DNA from: Flagellimonas meridianipacifica
Lineage (GTDB): Bacteria; Bacteroidota; Bacteroidia; Flavobacteriales; Flavobacteriaceae
Length of the DNA stretch: 64,000 bases
Direction of reading: 5' to 3'
Assembly (NCBI RefSeq): GCF_003001695.1
Contig: NZ_PVYX01000002.1
Coordinates: forward strand, 930,001 to 994,000
Positions 1 to 9,251 of this stretch are shown piece by piece. A model generated the notes under the pieces. That model did not search any database. It saw nothing but the letters and a program-made list of their open reading frames with translations, and was not told the DNA's origin. A program made the translations under genes and the position numbers. Position 1 is the stretch's first letter, and each line of letters begins with the position of its first letter.

Positions 1-294
1 TCTACGAAAACATTGAATCGAAACGAATTCGATGACAAAACGGAGAATATTTACGAGGCAATTTCCATTACCGCGAAAAGAGCGATACAAATCAACTCAG
101 AGATAAAGAAAGAGTTGTTGGAAAAGTTGGAAGAGTTTGCTACATATAGCGATAGCTTGGAAGAGGTTTTTGAGAACAAGGAGCAAATTGAGGTATCCAA
201 GTTCTACGAAAAACTTCCAAAGCCACACGCTTTGGCGGTCATTGAATGGCTTGAGGATAAAATCTATTACAGAAACACAGAGAAAGACGCATAA
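1..294 (+). CDS. rpoZ: RNA polymerase omega subunit, 5' end cut by window edge
   Basis: The reading frame is open from base 1, and the residues before the first possible start (TTG at 13) continue a normal protein, so the true start lies left of the window. The visible part has the Bacteroidota omega pattern: NIYEAISI, then AKRA and a long INSEIKKELLEKLEEFA helix, ending near KIYYRN. Omega binds the beta-prime subunit and helps RNA polymerase assembly. It is followed 3 bp later by coaBC and then by DUF4835 and recN, an order I recall as common in flavobacteria, often with bamD upstream. The family assignment is strong. Only the N-terminus is missing. Confidence 0.9.
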   Translation, partial: STKTLNRNEFDDKTENIYEAISITAKRAIQINSEIKKELLEKLEEFATYSDSLEEVFENKEQIEVSKFYEKLPKPHALAVIEWLEDKIYYRNTEKDA

Positions 295-297
295 ATT

Positions 298-1503
298 ATG
301 CTCAGCGGTAAAAAAGTCCTTTTGGGGGTTACCGGGGGAATTGCCGCATACAAGACCACCTTTTTAACGAGGTTATTGATAAAAGCTGGTGCCGAGGTGA
401 AGGTAGTTCTGACCTCAAGTGCCAGCTCTTTTGTTTCCCCACTTACGCTATCCACTCTTTCCAAAAATCCTGTGCTTACCGATTTTGTAAGCGAAGAAGA
501 CGGCAGTATTTCATGGAACAATCATGTGGAATTGGGATTATGGGCAGATTTAATGATAATTGCCCCGGCCACGGCCAATACCCTTTCCAAAATGGCAAAC
601 GGTACTTGTGACAATCTGCTATTGGCCACTTATCTATCTGCAAAATGTCCCGTATACTTTGCACCTGCTATGGATTTGGATATGTACAAGCATCCATCCA
701 CGAAAGCCACTATGGATACATTGATTTCGTATGGAAACAAAATGATTCCGGCTGAAAGTGGTGAACTGGCCAGCGGTCTGCACGGAGAAGGACGTATGGC
801 AGAGCCAGAAACTATACTTTCTTTCATTAAAAATGATTTAGTTTCCGGACTTCCTTTGAGGGACAAAAAGGTTTTAATTACGGCAGGACCAACCCACGAA
901 GCGATTGACCCTGTAAGGTATTTAGGAAATCGTTCTTCAGGAACTATGGGGTTTGAACTGGCCAAAACTGCGGCAAATAAGGGAGCTCAAGTGGTCTTGG
1001 TTTCTGGACCTACCAATTTGGATGTTGTCCACGACAGGATTCAGCTTGTTCGTGTTACATCGGCTCAGGAAATGTATGAGATTTGCCATAAGTACTATGC
1101 GGATATGGATATTGCCATTAGCGCCGCCGCCGTTGCTGACTATCGTCCCAAAGAGGTTCATGCAGAAAAAATGAAAAAAAAAGAAGGGGATTTAGTAATT
1201 GAGCTTGAGCGCAACCCTGACATTCTTCTGTCCATGGGGCAACAAAAGAAGAATCAATTTCTTGTGGGCTTCGCATTGGAAACTGAAAACGAAATGGAAA
1301 ATGCGAAGGATAAACTGGAACGAAAAAACTTGGACGCCATTGTTCTGAATTCATTGAAGGATGACGGAGCTGGTTTTGGTTCGGGTACCAATAAAGTTTC
1401 ATTTATCGATAAGAATTTGGAGATAAAAACGTTTGCTTTGAAGACAAAGCCTGAAGTCGCTTCAGACATTTGGAATGAAATCATTGCCAGAATTCATGCG
1501 TAA
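298..1503 (+). CDS. coaBC: Bifunctional phosphopantothenoylcysteine decarboxylase / phosphopantothenate-cysteine ligase
   Basis: This cytoplasmic enzyme carries out two CoA-synthesis steps: joining cysteine to 4'-phosphopantothenate (CoaB) and decarboxylating the product to phosphopantetheine (CoaC). The N-terminal half (about 1-180) is the FMN-dependent flavoprotein, with GGIAAYK, the catalytic His in NNHVELG (His76), PATANT and the APAMDLDM segment. From about residue 187 the CoaB half shows VLITAGPTHEAIDPVR, NRSSGTMG, AAVADYRP and a lysine-rich EKMKKKEG loop. The length of 401 aa is normal for the fused enzyme. The ATG lies 3 bp after rpoZ, and the stop overlaps the start of the next gene, so the genes are probably co-transcribed. 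Confidence 0.96.
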   Translation: MLSGKKVLLGVTGGIAAYKTTFLTRLLIKAGAEVKVVLTSSASSFVSPLTLSTLSKNPVLTDFVSEEDGSISWNNHVELGLWADLMIIAPATANTLSKMANGTCDNLLLATYLSAKCPVYFAPAMDLDMYKHPSTKATMDTLISYGNKMIPAESGELASGLHGEGRMAEPETILSFIKNDLVSGLPLRDKKVLITAGPTHEAIDPVRYLGNRSSGTMGFELAKTAANKGAQVVLVSGPTNLDVVHDRIQLVRVTSAQEMYEICHKYYADMDIAISAAAVADYRPKEVHAEKMKKKEGDLVIELERNPDILLSMGQQKKNQFLVGFALETENEMENAKDKLERKNLDAIVLNSLKDDGAGFGSGTNKVSFIDKNLEIKTFALKTKPEVASDIWNEIIARIHA

Positions 1504-2386
1504 ACTACTTTTCTTTTTTTCTTTTCTTGCAATATGTGCCTTTGGAGTTGCCCAGGAATTGAACTGCGAAGTTGTCGTCAATTCAGACCAAGTCAATCAA
1601 ACCAATCAACAGATTTTTAGGACCCTGGAGCGTTCTTTGAACGACTTTGTAAATAAAAACAAATGGACAAATCGGGTGTTTCGGGAGAACGAACGCATTA
1701 ATGCGAGAATGTTCATCACCGTGACCCAATATGAATCAGACCGATTTGAGGCTAATATCCAAATTCAATCCTCAAGACCGGTTTATAACACTTCTTATGA
1801 GAGTCCCGTTTTCAATTACAAAGACAACGCGTTTAACTTCATTTATCAAGAATTTCAGCCCTTGGTATATAATGAGAATGTATTCGAATCCAACCTAATC
1901 GCGGTAGTGGCTTATTACGTTTACATTATCATTGGTTTGGATGCCGATACGTTTTCGCTTCAAGGAGGAGATGATTATTACAGAAGGGCACAAAACATAG
2001 TAACGCAAGCCCAAGGGACCAACTCGGCAGGTTGGAGTCAAGAAACTGGGACCCGTTCACGTTTTGAGTTGGTGGACAATCTCTTGAGCAATTCTTTTAG
2101 GGAGTACCGGATAGCCATGTACAATTACCATCGCAAAGGATTGGATATTTTGGGAGATAATAATAGTACAGGGAAACAGGTGATAGCGGGAAGTTTAAGG
2201 CTTTTTGAGACACTTATTAAACGAAGACCCAACGCTTTTCTGATTCAAACATTTTTTGATGCCAAATCAGAAGAAATACAAAATATCTTTTCTGATGGTC
2301 CCAAAGTTGACATTGTTCGCTTGAAAGAAACCTTGAACAGTGTGGCACCATTTTATTCCAACATTTGGAATGAAATAAATTACTAG
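1496..2386 (+). CDS. DUF4835 family secreted protein (PorD-like)
   Basis: This is a 296-aa protein with a clear N-terminal signal peptide (MRKLLFFFSFLAICAFG, cut near VAQ). It belongs to the Bacteroidota DUF4835 family, recognisable from the repeated Tyr-rich core (SFREYRIAMYNYHRKGLD) and the NSDQVNQTNQQIF start. I believe the family is now linked to the type IX secretion system under the name PorD, but I hold that name loosely. I chose the ATG at 1496, which overlaps the coaBC stop, because an upstream ATG at 1475 would put seven extra residues before the signal peptide. It sits between coaBC and recN on the same strand and is probably part of that operon. Confidence 0.85.
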   Translation: MRKLLFFFSFLAICAFGVAQELNCEVVVNSDQVNQTNQQIFRTLERSLNDFVNKNKWTNRVFRENERINARMFITVTQYESDRFEANIQIQSSRPVYNTSYESPVFNYKDNAFNFIYQEFQPLVYNENVFESNLIAVVAYYVYIIIGLDADTFSLQGGDDYYRRAQNIVTQAQGTNSAGWSQETGTRSRFELVDNLLSNSFREYRIAMYNYHRKGLDILGDNNSTGKQVIAGSLRLFETLIKRRPNAFLIQTFFDAKSEEIQNIFSDGPKVDIVRLKETLNSVAPFYSNIWNEINY

Positions 2387-2432
2387 CCCATTTCTCCAAA
2401 GACATTTATCTTTATCGGGTAAAACATAGAAT

Positions 2433-4091
2433 GTGCTTACCCATCTTTCCATCAAAAATTATGCATTGATAAACGATATCAATGTTTCCTTTTCAGAAGG
2501 TTTCACTACTATTACAGGCGAAACCGGAGCTGGAAAATCCATTCTTTTGGGAGGATTGGCCCTCGCCCTTGGAAAACGAGCGGACCTATCCAGTTTACAG
2601 AACGACCAACAAAAGTGCATTATTGAAGCTGAGTTCACCGTATCAAAGTATGGATTGCATGAGTTTTTTGCAGACCATGATTTGGATTATGAGGATGAAA
2701 CCATTTTGCGAAGGGAGATTTTGCCCAGTGGTAAATCAAGGGCCTTTATAAATGATTCTCCTGTTACTCTTGATATTCTAAAATCTCTGGGAGAACGACT
2801 AGTGGATGTACATTCCCAACATCAAACCTTAAGGTTGACTGAAAATGATTTTCAATTGAAGGTTGTGGATGCCCTTGCAAACAATAGGGAACGAATTACC
2901 ACTTACAAGCAAGAATTGGATGCCTACAAAAAACTAAGCTCGGAACTACAGCAGTTACTGGACTTTCAAGCAGGTGCAAATAAGGAACATGATTATAATT
3001 CCTTCTTGTTGAAAGAGTTGGAAACGGTACAGCTAAAAAGTGGAATTCAAAAAGAATTGGAGACCGAACAGGAACAACTTAGCAATGTAGAGCAAATAAT
3101 GGAATTACTTACCCAGGGGCACCAGTTGATGAATGGGGAACAAGTGGGCATCGCAGAACAGGTTCAAGAGCTTAAACGCATTTTTCAAAACCTTTCGCAA
3201 TATGGGTCCACATATCAGAATCTCAGTGAACGGATTGAATCCGTATATATTGAATTGGATGACATTGCTTCTGAAATTGAAAATGTGGAAGGAGGAGTTG
3301 AAGCAGACCCACAGAGATTAGAAAGTATAAATGGTCAGTTGCAGCAGCTTTATGATTTACAAAAGAAGCATCAAGTAAGTTCGGTAGAGGAGTTAGTTGA
3401 AGTAAAAAGTGAGTTGGAAAAGAAAGTAGATGCTGTGGAGAATATACAGTCCCATATTCATGAAAAGCAAAAGGAATGTTCGGTTACCGAAAAGGTTTTG
3501 GAAGGAATGGCTTTGAAGATAAGGGATGCCCGTAATTCCGTAATTCCTCAACTTAAGAGCAGACTACAGGACAGCCTCTATACACTGGGAATGCCTTCTG
3601 CTACTTTCAAAATAGAGATAAATCCCGCTCAAGATTTCAAATCCAACGGTAAAGACGACTTAAGCTTTCTTTTCTCAGCGAACAAGGGTTCATCCTATGG
3701 TGAGTTAAAGAAAGTGGCTTCTGGAGGGGAACTTTCCCGTATTATGTTGACAATAAAATCCATTTTGGCCCAATACGAACAGTTACCCACTCTGATGTTT
3801 GATGAAATTGACACTGGAGTATCCGGTGAGATTTCTGGAAAGATGGGAGAGATTATGCAGGAAATGAGCAAAAGCATGCAGGTTTTCTCCATTACACATT
3901 TACCTCAGGTGGCTTCCAAAGGAAAACATCAATTCAAAGTATTCAAAAGCGAACAAGATGGCATGGATACTACTCAAATGAGACAATTGTCGGAAGACGA
4001 ACGGATAGAGGAACTTGCTGAAATGTTGGGTGGCAAGGCTCTTTCTGACTCTGCTATGGCACATGCTCGAGAGCTCTTGAAACAACCTTAG
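2433..4091 (+). CDS. recN: DNA repair ATPase RecN, GTG start
   Basis: RecN is an SMC-like ATPase that acts early in double-strand-break repair. The N-terminus LTHLSIKNYALI is followed by a Walker A box (GETGAGKS, residues 29-36). A long central coiled coil follows (about 150-370). Near the C-terminus are the ABC signature ASGGELSR and Walker B LPTLMFDEIDTGVSGE. At 552 aa the length is normal. The start is a GTG at 2433, lying inside an out-of-frame ATG at 2431; no in-frame ATG exists close upstream. The gap of 46 bp from the preceding gene leaves room for its own promoter, although read-through from the rpoZ-coaBC run is also possible. Confidence 0.95.
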   Translation: MLTHLSIKNYALINDINVSFSEGFTTITGETGAGKSILLGGLALALGKRADLSSLQNDQQKCIIEAEFTVSKYGLHEFFADHDLDYEDETILRREILPSGKSRAFINDSPVTLDILKSLGERLVDVHSQHQTLRLTENDFQLKVVDALANNRERITTYKQELDAYKKLSSELQQLLDFQAGANKEHDYNSFLLKELETVQLKSGIQKELETEQEQLSNVEQIMELLTQGHQLMNGEQVGIAEQVQELKRIFQNLSQYGSTYQNLSERIESVYIELDDIASEIENVEGGVEADPQRLESINGQLQQLYDLQKKHQVSSVEELVEVKSELEKKVDAVENIQSHIHEKQKECSVTEKVLEGMALKIRDARNSVIPQLKSRLQDSLYTLGMPSATFKIEINPAQDFKSNGKDDLSFLFSANKGSSYGELKKVASGGELSRIMLTIKSILAQYEQLPTLMFDEIDTGVSGEISGKMGEIMQEMSKSMQVFSITHLPQVASKGKHQFKVFKSEQDGMDTTQMRQLSEDERIEELAEMLGGKALSDSAMAHARELLKQP

Positions 4092-4133
4092 TTTGCTCTA
4101 TTCTTTTTAGATAGTATAATCAGAAAGAATAAA

Positions 4134-4141
4134 TATCTTTG
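4134..4141 (+). promoter_or_regulatory. Bacteroidota -7 box upstream of fabI
   Basis: TATCTTTG matches TAnnTTTG exactly and lies 27 bp before the fabI ATG, giving a short leader. No TTG is found at the expected 17-23 bp upstream distance, so the promoter call rests on the -7 box and position alone. Confidence 0.5.
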
Positions 4142-4168
4142 CGGCTAAACCAACGCGAATAAAATACT

Positions 4169-4981
4169 ATGGCGTACAATCTATTAAAAGGAAAACGAGG
4201 TATCATTTTTGGAGCTCTTGATGAAAATTCCATTGCATGGAAAACAGCGGAGCGCGTTCATGAAGAAGGCGGTACTTTCGTACTTACCAATGCTCCCATC
4301 GCCATGCGTATGGGGCAGATTAACCAACTCGCAGAAAAAACTAACTCTGAGATTATTCCAGCAGATGCTACCAATGAAGAGGACCTTCAAAATTTGGTGG
4401 AAAAATCCATGGAAATCTTGGGAGGGAAGTTGGATTTTGTTTTGCATTCCATTGGAATGTCTGTAAACGTCAGAAAAGGTAGGGCCTACACGGATGAAAA
4501 ATATGATTTCACAACCAAGGGCTGGGATGTTTCCGCACTTTCTTTCCATAAGGTAATGCAAACCCTTTTTAAGGCTGATGCTATGAGTGAATGGGGGAGT
4601 ATTGTGGCTTTAACCTATATGGCGGCGCAAAGAACCTTCCCTGATTACAACGATATGGCGGATAACAAAGCCTATTTGGAATCTGTTGCACGAAGTTTTG
4701 GATATTTCTTTGGGAAAGAGAAAAAAGTACGGGTAAATACCATTTCCCAGTCGCCAACACCAACTACGGCTGGTCAAGGAGTAAAGGGATTTGATGGATT
4801 TATCAGTTATGCTGAAAAAATGTCACCTTTGGGCAACGCATCTGCGGATGATTGTGCCAACTATACAGTAACTCTGTTTTCTGACCTTACACGAAAAGTG
4901 ACCATGCAGAATCTGTTTCATGATGGAGGTTTCTCAAACACTGGGGTCAGCCAGGAGGTTATTGACGAATTCTCTAAGTAA
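4169..4981 (+). CDS. fabI: Enoyl-[acyl-carrier-protein] reductase (NADH)
   Basis: FabI reduces the trans-2 double bond of enoyl-ACP, the last step of each fatty-acid elongation round, in the cytoplasm. It is an SDR-type enzyme of 270 aa. The FabI-type nucleotide-binding start GIIFGALDENSIAW is present, as are LHSIGMS and the catalytic pair Tyr160 and Lys167 in YNDMADNK, the Y-x6-K spacing typical of FabI. It stands alone between recN and a terminator at 5003-5034, so it is probably transcribed by itself from the -7 box just upstream. Confidence 0.96.
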   Translation: MAYNLLKGKRGIIFGALDENSIAWKTAERVHEEGGTFVLTNAPIAMRMGQINQLAEKTNSEIIPADATNEEDLQNLVEKSMEILGGKLDFVLHSIGMSVNVRKGRAYTDEKYDFTTKGWDVSALSFHKVMQTLFKADAMSEWGSIVALTYMAAQRTFPDYNDMADNKAYLESVARSFGYFFGKEKKVRVNTISQSPTPTTAGQGVKGFDGFISYAEKMSPLGNASADDCANYTVTLFSDLTRKVTMQNLFHDGGFSNTGVSQEVIDEFSK

Positions 4982-5002
4982 GATATAAGAACGTAAAACA
5001 AT

Positions 5003-5034
5003 AAGCCATCCTTTTTTGGGTGGCTTTCTTTTTT
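5003..5034 (+). terminator. Intrinsic terminator after fabI
   Basis: A 9-bp stem (AAGCCATCC with GGGTGGCTT, one G-T pair) around a six-T loop is followed by TTTCTTTTTT. It lies 22 bp after the fabI stop and ends one base before the next start codon at 5036. Confidence 0.85.
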
Positions 5035-5035
5035 A

Positions 5036-6043
5036 ATGGATATAAAACTGTCTTTAATAATCCCCGTATTCAATAGACCTGAAGAAATTCGGGAACTATT
5101 GGAAAGTCTTTTGGAACAAAAGTATTCTGGAGAATACGAAGTAGTGATTGTTGAAGATGGTTCCACTGTAGATTCCAAAGAAGTTATTGCCCGGTTTGAA
5201 GATAGTTTGCAGATTTCCTACTACTTCAAATCAAATACGGGTCCTGGCGATTCCAGAAATTACGGAATGCAAAGAGCCAAAGGCAATTACTTTATTGTAT
5301 TGGATTCTGACTGTATTTTACCTCCAAACTACTTGGACGAGGTTTACAAAGAGTTGAAATCCAATTTTGTGCATTGTTTTGGTGGACCCGATGCAGCTGA
5401 TTCGTCTTTTACCACAATTCAAAAAGCCATCAATTATGTAATGACTTCTTTTTGGACCACAGGAGGTATTCGTGGTGGTAAAAAGGCCGTTGGAAAATTC
5501 CAACCTAGGAGTTTTAACATGGGCATCTCGCAAGAAGCATTTCAAAAAGCTGGAGGATTTGGGCGGATTCATCCTGGGGAAGACCCAGATTTGACTTTCA
5601 GGATTTGGGAAGCAGGGTATGATACTCGGCTATTTCCGAATGCATATGTGTATCATAAAAGGCGGGTGGACTGGAACAAGTTCTATATCCAGGTCAACAA
5701 ATTTGGAATGGTAAGACCTATATTGACCAAATGGCATCCCAAAACCGCACGGATTACTTATTGGTTTCCCACTTTTTTTCTTTTCGGCATAATCGCTGCG
5801 GTTGCATTGTTCCTTCTGGGAATAGTTTGGCCGTTATTGATATATTTCTTTTATTTTTTGCTCCTGTTCATAGATTCTTTGGCAAAGAATAAGAGCCTAA
5901 TTGTGGCCTTCCTTTCTATTTATGCTGCCCTAGTCCAGTTTTTAGGATATGGTTATGGTTTTCTAAAATCCACTTTCTTGGTTAATTTTAGCAAGAAGAA
6001 GCCTGAAGTACTTTTTCCAAAGTTGTTCTTCAAGAAAGCATAA
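5036..6043 (+). CDS. Family 2 glycosyltransferase, membrane-anchored
   Basis: This is a 335-aa GT-A fold enzyme that probably transfers a sugar onto an envelope glycan or lipid; the substrate is unknown. The N-terminal domain begins SLIIPVFNRPEEIRELLESL and has EDGS near residue 40. A DSD metal-binding motif lies at residues 90-92, and GEDPDLTFRIWE is the acceptor-side acidic motif. After about residue 238 there are several hydrophobic helices that anchor the protein in the inner membrane. The ATG at 5036 directly follows the fabI terminator hairpin, which is odd (see findings). The next gene, a YbbR-like protein, starts 3 bp after the stop, so the two are likely co-transcribed. Confidence 0.9.
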   Translation: MDIKLSLIIPVFNRPEEIRELLESLLEQKYSGEYEVVIVEDGSTVDSKEVIARFEDSLQISYYFKSNTGPGDSRNYGMQRAKGNYFIVLDSDCILPPNYLDEVYKELKSNFVHCFGGPDAADSSFTTIQKAINYVMTSFWTTGGIRGGKKAVGKFQPRSFNMGISQEAFQKAGGFGRIHPGEDPDLTFRIWEAGYDTRLFPNAYVYHKRRVDWNKFYIQVNKFGMVRPILTKWHPKTARITYWFPTFFLFGIIAAVALFLLGIVWPLLIYFFYFLLLFIDSLAKNKSLIVAFLSIYAALVQFLGYGYGFLKSTFLVNFSKKKPEVLFPKLFFKKA

Positions 6044-6046
6044 AAA

Positions 6047-7003
6047 ATGGAAGGTAACCTCATTACTGGACTTAACAGAAGAAAAGGAAAAATCTTCTTC
6101 CTGTTCTTGGTATGCTCCTTTCTGGCCTGGTTTTTAAGCAATCTTTCAGATTCCTATGAATCCCGGACAAATTTCACCCTCAACTATAAAAGTTTACCAG
6201 ATTCTTTGATTTTAGGTAATAAAGCGTCCAAAAACCTGGAAGCGAAAGTGCGAACTAGTGGGTTTCAGTTGATGTATTACAGGTTTTTCAGCAAGCAAAT
6301 CGATGTAGACCTTTCCAATGTAGGCTACCAAAATGGCGAATACGTAATTACTGAAGACAACCTTAAGAAACAGATGGACAAACAGCTATCCCAAAATGTT
6401 TCGCTTTTAGATTTGGACCGTTCCCGGTGGGTTGTTGATTTGTACCAAGTCTCCCAGAAGGCATTAGCTATAAAACCGAATATAGAACTCAAGTTTCAGC
6501 CCAATCATATCTTGGATGGCGTTTTAACTATTTCACCGGATTCCATTGTTGTTAAAGGTCCGGCTAGCGAAATAGATACTTTGTTTGAGGTTGAAACTGA
6601 ACCAATCATTTTAAATAATCTTTCCGAAGATTTTTCTGAAGAAGCATCGATAGTTTTTCCAAAGGGTTTGGATAATAGTATATTTTCCTCTAACAGAACC
6701 CAAGTCTCAGGTCATGTTGTAAAGTTTTCCGAAAAGGTGTTTGAAGTGGAGGTAAAACCTGTGAATTTTCCTGATGACTATGAAGTAAAAATGTTCCCGA
6801 ATACCGTTTCACTTGTATGTAAGGCGTCATTGGAACAACTTAAAACGTTGGACCCAGGAAGTTTTGAGATTATAGCGGACTATAAACAGCTAGGTGGGAA
6901 TGCCAACAATAGTCTTTTTTTAAAAGTGGCGAAAAAACCTGGTACTGTTTATGCGGTACGTTTACAACAACGAACCGTTAATTTTGTCTTGGAAAGGAAA
7001 TGA
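6047..7003 (+). CDS. YbbR-like domain protein
   Basis: This 318-aa protein has one N-terminal membrane segment (about residues 15-31, KIFFLFLVCSFLAWFL) and an outward-facing region of repeated YbbR-like beta domains. The repeats are suggested by recurring segments such as PDSIVVKGPASEIDTL and FPNTVSLVCKASLEQL. In other bacteria YbbR (CdaR) proteins can regulate a diadenylate cyclase; no cdaA gene is next to it here, so that role is not supported by context. Its stop overlaps the coaE start in an ATGA, showing translational coupling. The family call is good, and the specific function is unknown. Confidence 0.8.
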   Translation: MEGNLITGLNRRKGKIFFLFLVCSFLAWFLSNLSDSYESRTNFTLNYKSLPDSLILGNKASKNLEAKVRTSGFQLMYYRFFSKQIDVDLSNVGYQNGEYVITEDNLKKQMDKQLSQNVSLLDLDRSRWVVDLYQVSQKALAIKPNIELKFQPNHILDGVLTISPDSIVVKGPASEIDTLFEVETEPIILNNLSEDFSEEASIVFPKGLDNSIFSSNRTQVSGHVVKFSEKVFEVEVKPVNFPDDYEVKMFPNTVSLVCKASLEQLKTLDPGSFEIIADYKQLGGNANNSLFLKVAKKPGTVYAVRLQQRTVNFVLERK

Positions 7004-7587
7004 TGAAAGTAGGGTTGACCGGAGGAATAGGCAGTGGAAAAAGCACTGTGGCAAAAATGTTTATCGAATTGGGTATTCCGGTATACGATTCGGATGCTCA
7101 GGCCAAGGAACTTATGTCCCATTCGAAAAAACTAAAAAAGGCGATTGTGCAGCTTTTGGGTAAAAATGCCTTTAAAGGTGAGGTGCTAAATCGTAAATAT
7201 ATAGCGGGAAAGGTCTTTGCCGACCCTAAATTACTTGAAAAGTTAAACAAAATTGTGCATCCCGCGGTCAAAGAACATTTTTTGGATTGGACCCAAAAAC
7301 AGGATTCGGAATACGTAATTCAGGAAAGTGCCCTGATTTTTGAAAATGGAAAAGAAGATTTTTATGACGCTGTAATATTGGTCACCGCACCAGAGGAAAT
7401 TCGTGTGGAACGAGTAGTTAAAAGGGATAACAGCGAAGCAAGTGACGTAATGCAGCGTATTGAAAATCAAATGAAGGACAGGGAAAAAGAGGATAAAGCC
7501 CATTTTCACATTGAGAATATTGATTTGGAAACTACTCAAAATAAAGTCCTTGAGATTCATAATGCAATTGTTAAATCAAGCGCATAG
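7000..7587 (+). CDS. coaE: Dephospho-CoA kinase
   Basis: CoaE phosphorylates the 3'-hydroxyl of dephospho-CoA, the final step of CoA synthesis. The 195-aa protein starts with VGLTGGIGSGKST (P-loop, residues 8-16). It has YDSDAQAKELM, NKIVHPAV and a QESALIFENG segment, all typical of the family. The start ATG at 7000 overlaps the stop of the YbbR-like gene, and a second ATG follows at 7003. The last CoA step thus sits about 5.5 kb from coaBC, in a separate transcription unit with the glycosyltransferase. Confidence 0.95.
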   Translation: MMKVGLTGGIGSGKSTVAKMFIELGIPVYDSDAQAKELMSHSKKLKKAIVQLLGKNAFKGEVLNRKYIAGKVFADPKLLEKLNKIVHPAVKEHFLDWTQKQDSEYVIQESALIFENGKEDFYDAVILVTAPEEIRVERVVKRDNSEASDVMQRIENQMKDREKEDKAHFHIENIDLETTQNKVLEIHNAIVKSSA

Positions 7588-7596
7588 TTTCAAATT

Positions 7597-7612
7597 TTAA
7601 CATTTTTGTTAA
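7597..7612. promoter_or_regulatory. Inverted repeat TTAACA-N4-TGTTAA upstream of sensor kinase
   Basis: This is a perfect 6-bp inverted repeat with a 4-base spacer, in the 77-bp gap between coaE and the histidine kinase. A near-identical repeat with a 3-base spacer lies at 51199-51213 before the fasciclin gene. It could be an operator, for example for the adjacent OmpR-type regulator, but this is inference from position only. Confidence 0.3.
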
Positions 7613-7664
7613 GGTTTGGTTAAACGATAAAAGGGCTAAATGTTAAATTTCTAATTTTACCGCA

Positions 7665-9245
7665 ATGAACAAGAAGCTTTTTGTTCTTCTCGTCATTCTC
7701 ATGAGCTTGTCTTTAACTGGCATTATTTTCGTGCAGGTTTATTGGATAAGAACATCGGTCAAGGACAAGGAAGAACAATTCTCAAGGACAGTTACCGGAA
7801 TACTGGATAGGGTAGCGAACAGGGTGGAAAAGAGGGAGATGAAGGACTATTCAGACCGTCTAGCTTCTTTGGTAGATAGCATTGGACAACCTAAGACCAC
7901 TCAGTTCAGAAATTTTTTGTTTGTAGACAGGGATTTGAATTCAGATGAAATTCTCTTCTATTCCCATGGAATTTTGGAAGAGGATTACAATATAACATCT
8001 ACGTTCTTTGATAATCAAAACGGGGAGGATACGACCACCTTTAAGAATTACACCAGCAAGCGTACAAAAGCGGTATTCAAAGAGGAGTTTGGATTGGATG
8101 GAAAGCGATATAGTCTCACACCAATCCAGAAAGCTGAAAAAATTGGTGGATTATCCAGTATCGACAAGGCAGTTTGGGAGGACGTTTTTATGGAATATGC
8201 CAAAAGTAGGCCCATTCATAAAAGGGTATCCAAGCAGGAAATTGAATTGCTTCTCGCTCAAGAACTGAACAATAGGGAGATAGATATCGATTTTGAATAT
8301 GGGGTGTACAGTCAGGGATTCCCTACCAAAGTACAATCCAAGAAATTCAAGTTTTCGGATACTAAAATGTACAGGGCTCCGATTTTTAAGGACAGCGAGG
8401 GCAGTACCAATTTTTCTTTGTTGCTCACCTTTCCTAAAATGAAACGGTTCCTGTTCAAGTCCATAATGGGTATGGCGATTTTGTCATTGGTTTTCACCTT
8501 GGTCATTGTTGTTGCTTATTCAAGTGCCATTTATCAATTGATAAAGCAAAAACAGATTTCTGAAATTAAAACGGATTTCATCAACAATATGACCCATGAA
8601 TTTAAAACTCCGATTGCCACCATTAATCTTGCAGTAGAAGCCATTAGGAATCCCAAGTCTATTTCGGATACCGATAAAGTTTTGCGCTATCTTGGAATGA
8701 TCAGGGACGAAAACAAACGAATGCATGCCCAAGTAGAAAACGTGTTGCGTATTTCCAAACTGGAAAAGAACCAGCTGGACATTAGTAAAGATAGGGTGGA
8801 TGCCCATGATATTATTAATGATGCAGTGACACACATAGAGTTGATAGTAGCAGATAGAGGCGGATATGTGAAGGCACATTTGGATGCAGAAAGGTCTGAA
8901 GTGTTGGCCAATGATGTCCACTTTACCAATGTTATGGTAAATATGTTGGACAACGCCGTGAAGTATTCCCCAGAAGCTCCGAAAATTGATGTGTATACTG
9001 AGCTGGCTAAAAATCACATCATTATCAAAGTTAAGGACCAAGGTGCTGGAATGAGCAAAGCCGTCCTAAAAAGAGTATTTGAGAAATTTTACCGGGAACA
9101 CACCGGAGATATACATAATGTAAAAGGTCATGGGCTGGGATTGGCCTATGTTAAACGAATAATAGAAGATCATCAGGGAGAAGTTTATGCGGAAAGTGAA
9201 AAAGGAAAAGGCAGTACTTTCTATATCAAACTTCCTTTAATTTAA
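7665..9245 (+). CDS. Two-component sensor histidine kinase (RprX-like)
   Basis: This 526-aa inner-membrane kinase has a first membrane helix at about residues 5-27, a periplasmic sensor region to about 262, and a second membrane helix at about 263-290. The HisKA box has the phospho-accepting His311 in NNMTHEFKTP. The ATPase domain shows NMLDNAVKYS, VKDQGAGM and GHGLGLAYV. The protein resembles RprX of Bacteroides in layout. Its partner response regulator starts 6 bp downstream. The signal is unknown. The ATG at 7665 follows a short AT-rich leader that carries an inverted repeat. Confidence 0.93.
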   Translation: MNKKLFVLLVILMSLSLTGIIFVQVYWIRTSVKDKEEQFSRTVTGILDRVANRVEKREMKDYSDRLASLVDSIGQPKTTQFRNFLFVDRDLNSDEILFYSHGILEEDYNITSTFFDNQNGEDTTTFKNYTSKRTKAVFKEEFGLDGKRYSLTPIQKAEKIGGLSSIDKAVWEDVFMEYAKSRPIHKRVSKQEIELLLAQELNNREIDIDFEYGVYSQGFPTKVQSKKFKFSDTKMYRAPIFKDSEGSTNFSLLLTFPKMKRFLFKSIMGMAILSLVFTLVIVVAYSSAIYQLIKQKQISEIKTDFINNMTHEFKTPIATINLAVEAIRNPKSISDTDKVLRYLGMIRDENKRMHAQVENVLRISKLEKNQLDISKDRVDAHDIINDAVTHIELIVADRGGYVKAHLDAERSEVLANDVHFTNVMVNMLDNAVKYSPEAPKIDVYTELAKNHIIIKVKDQGAGMSKAVLKRVFEKFYREHTGDIHNVKGHGLGLAYVKRIIEDHQGEVYAESEKGKGSTFYIKLPLI

Positions 9246-9251
9246 AAAACT

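Noticed and set aside
13..294. TTG at base 13 as the true rpoZ start
   Set aside because: Residues upstream continue in frame to base 1, and the family has a longer N-terminus, so the start lies outside the window.
8520..9041. 173-codon minus-strand frame within the sensor kinase
   Set aside because: It is the shadow of the kinase ATPase and HisKA region and has no family motif.
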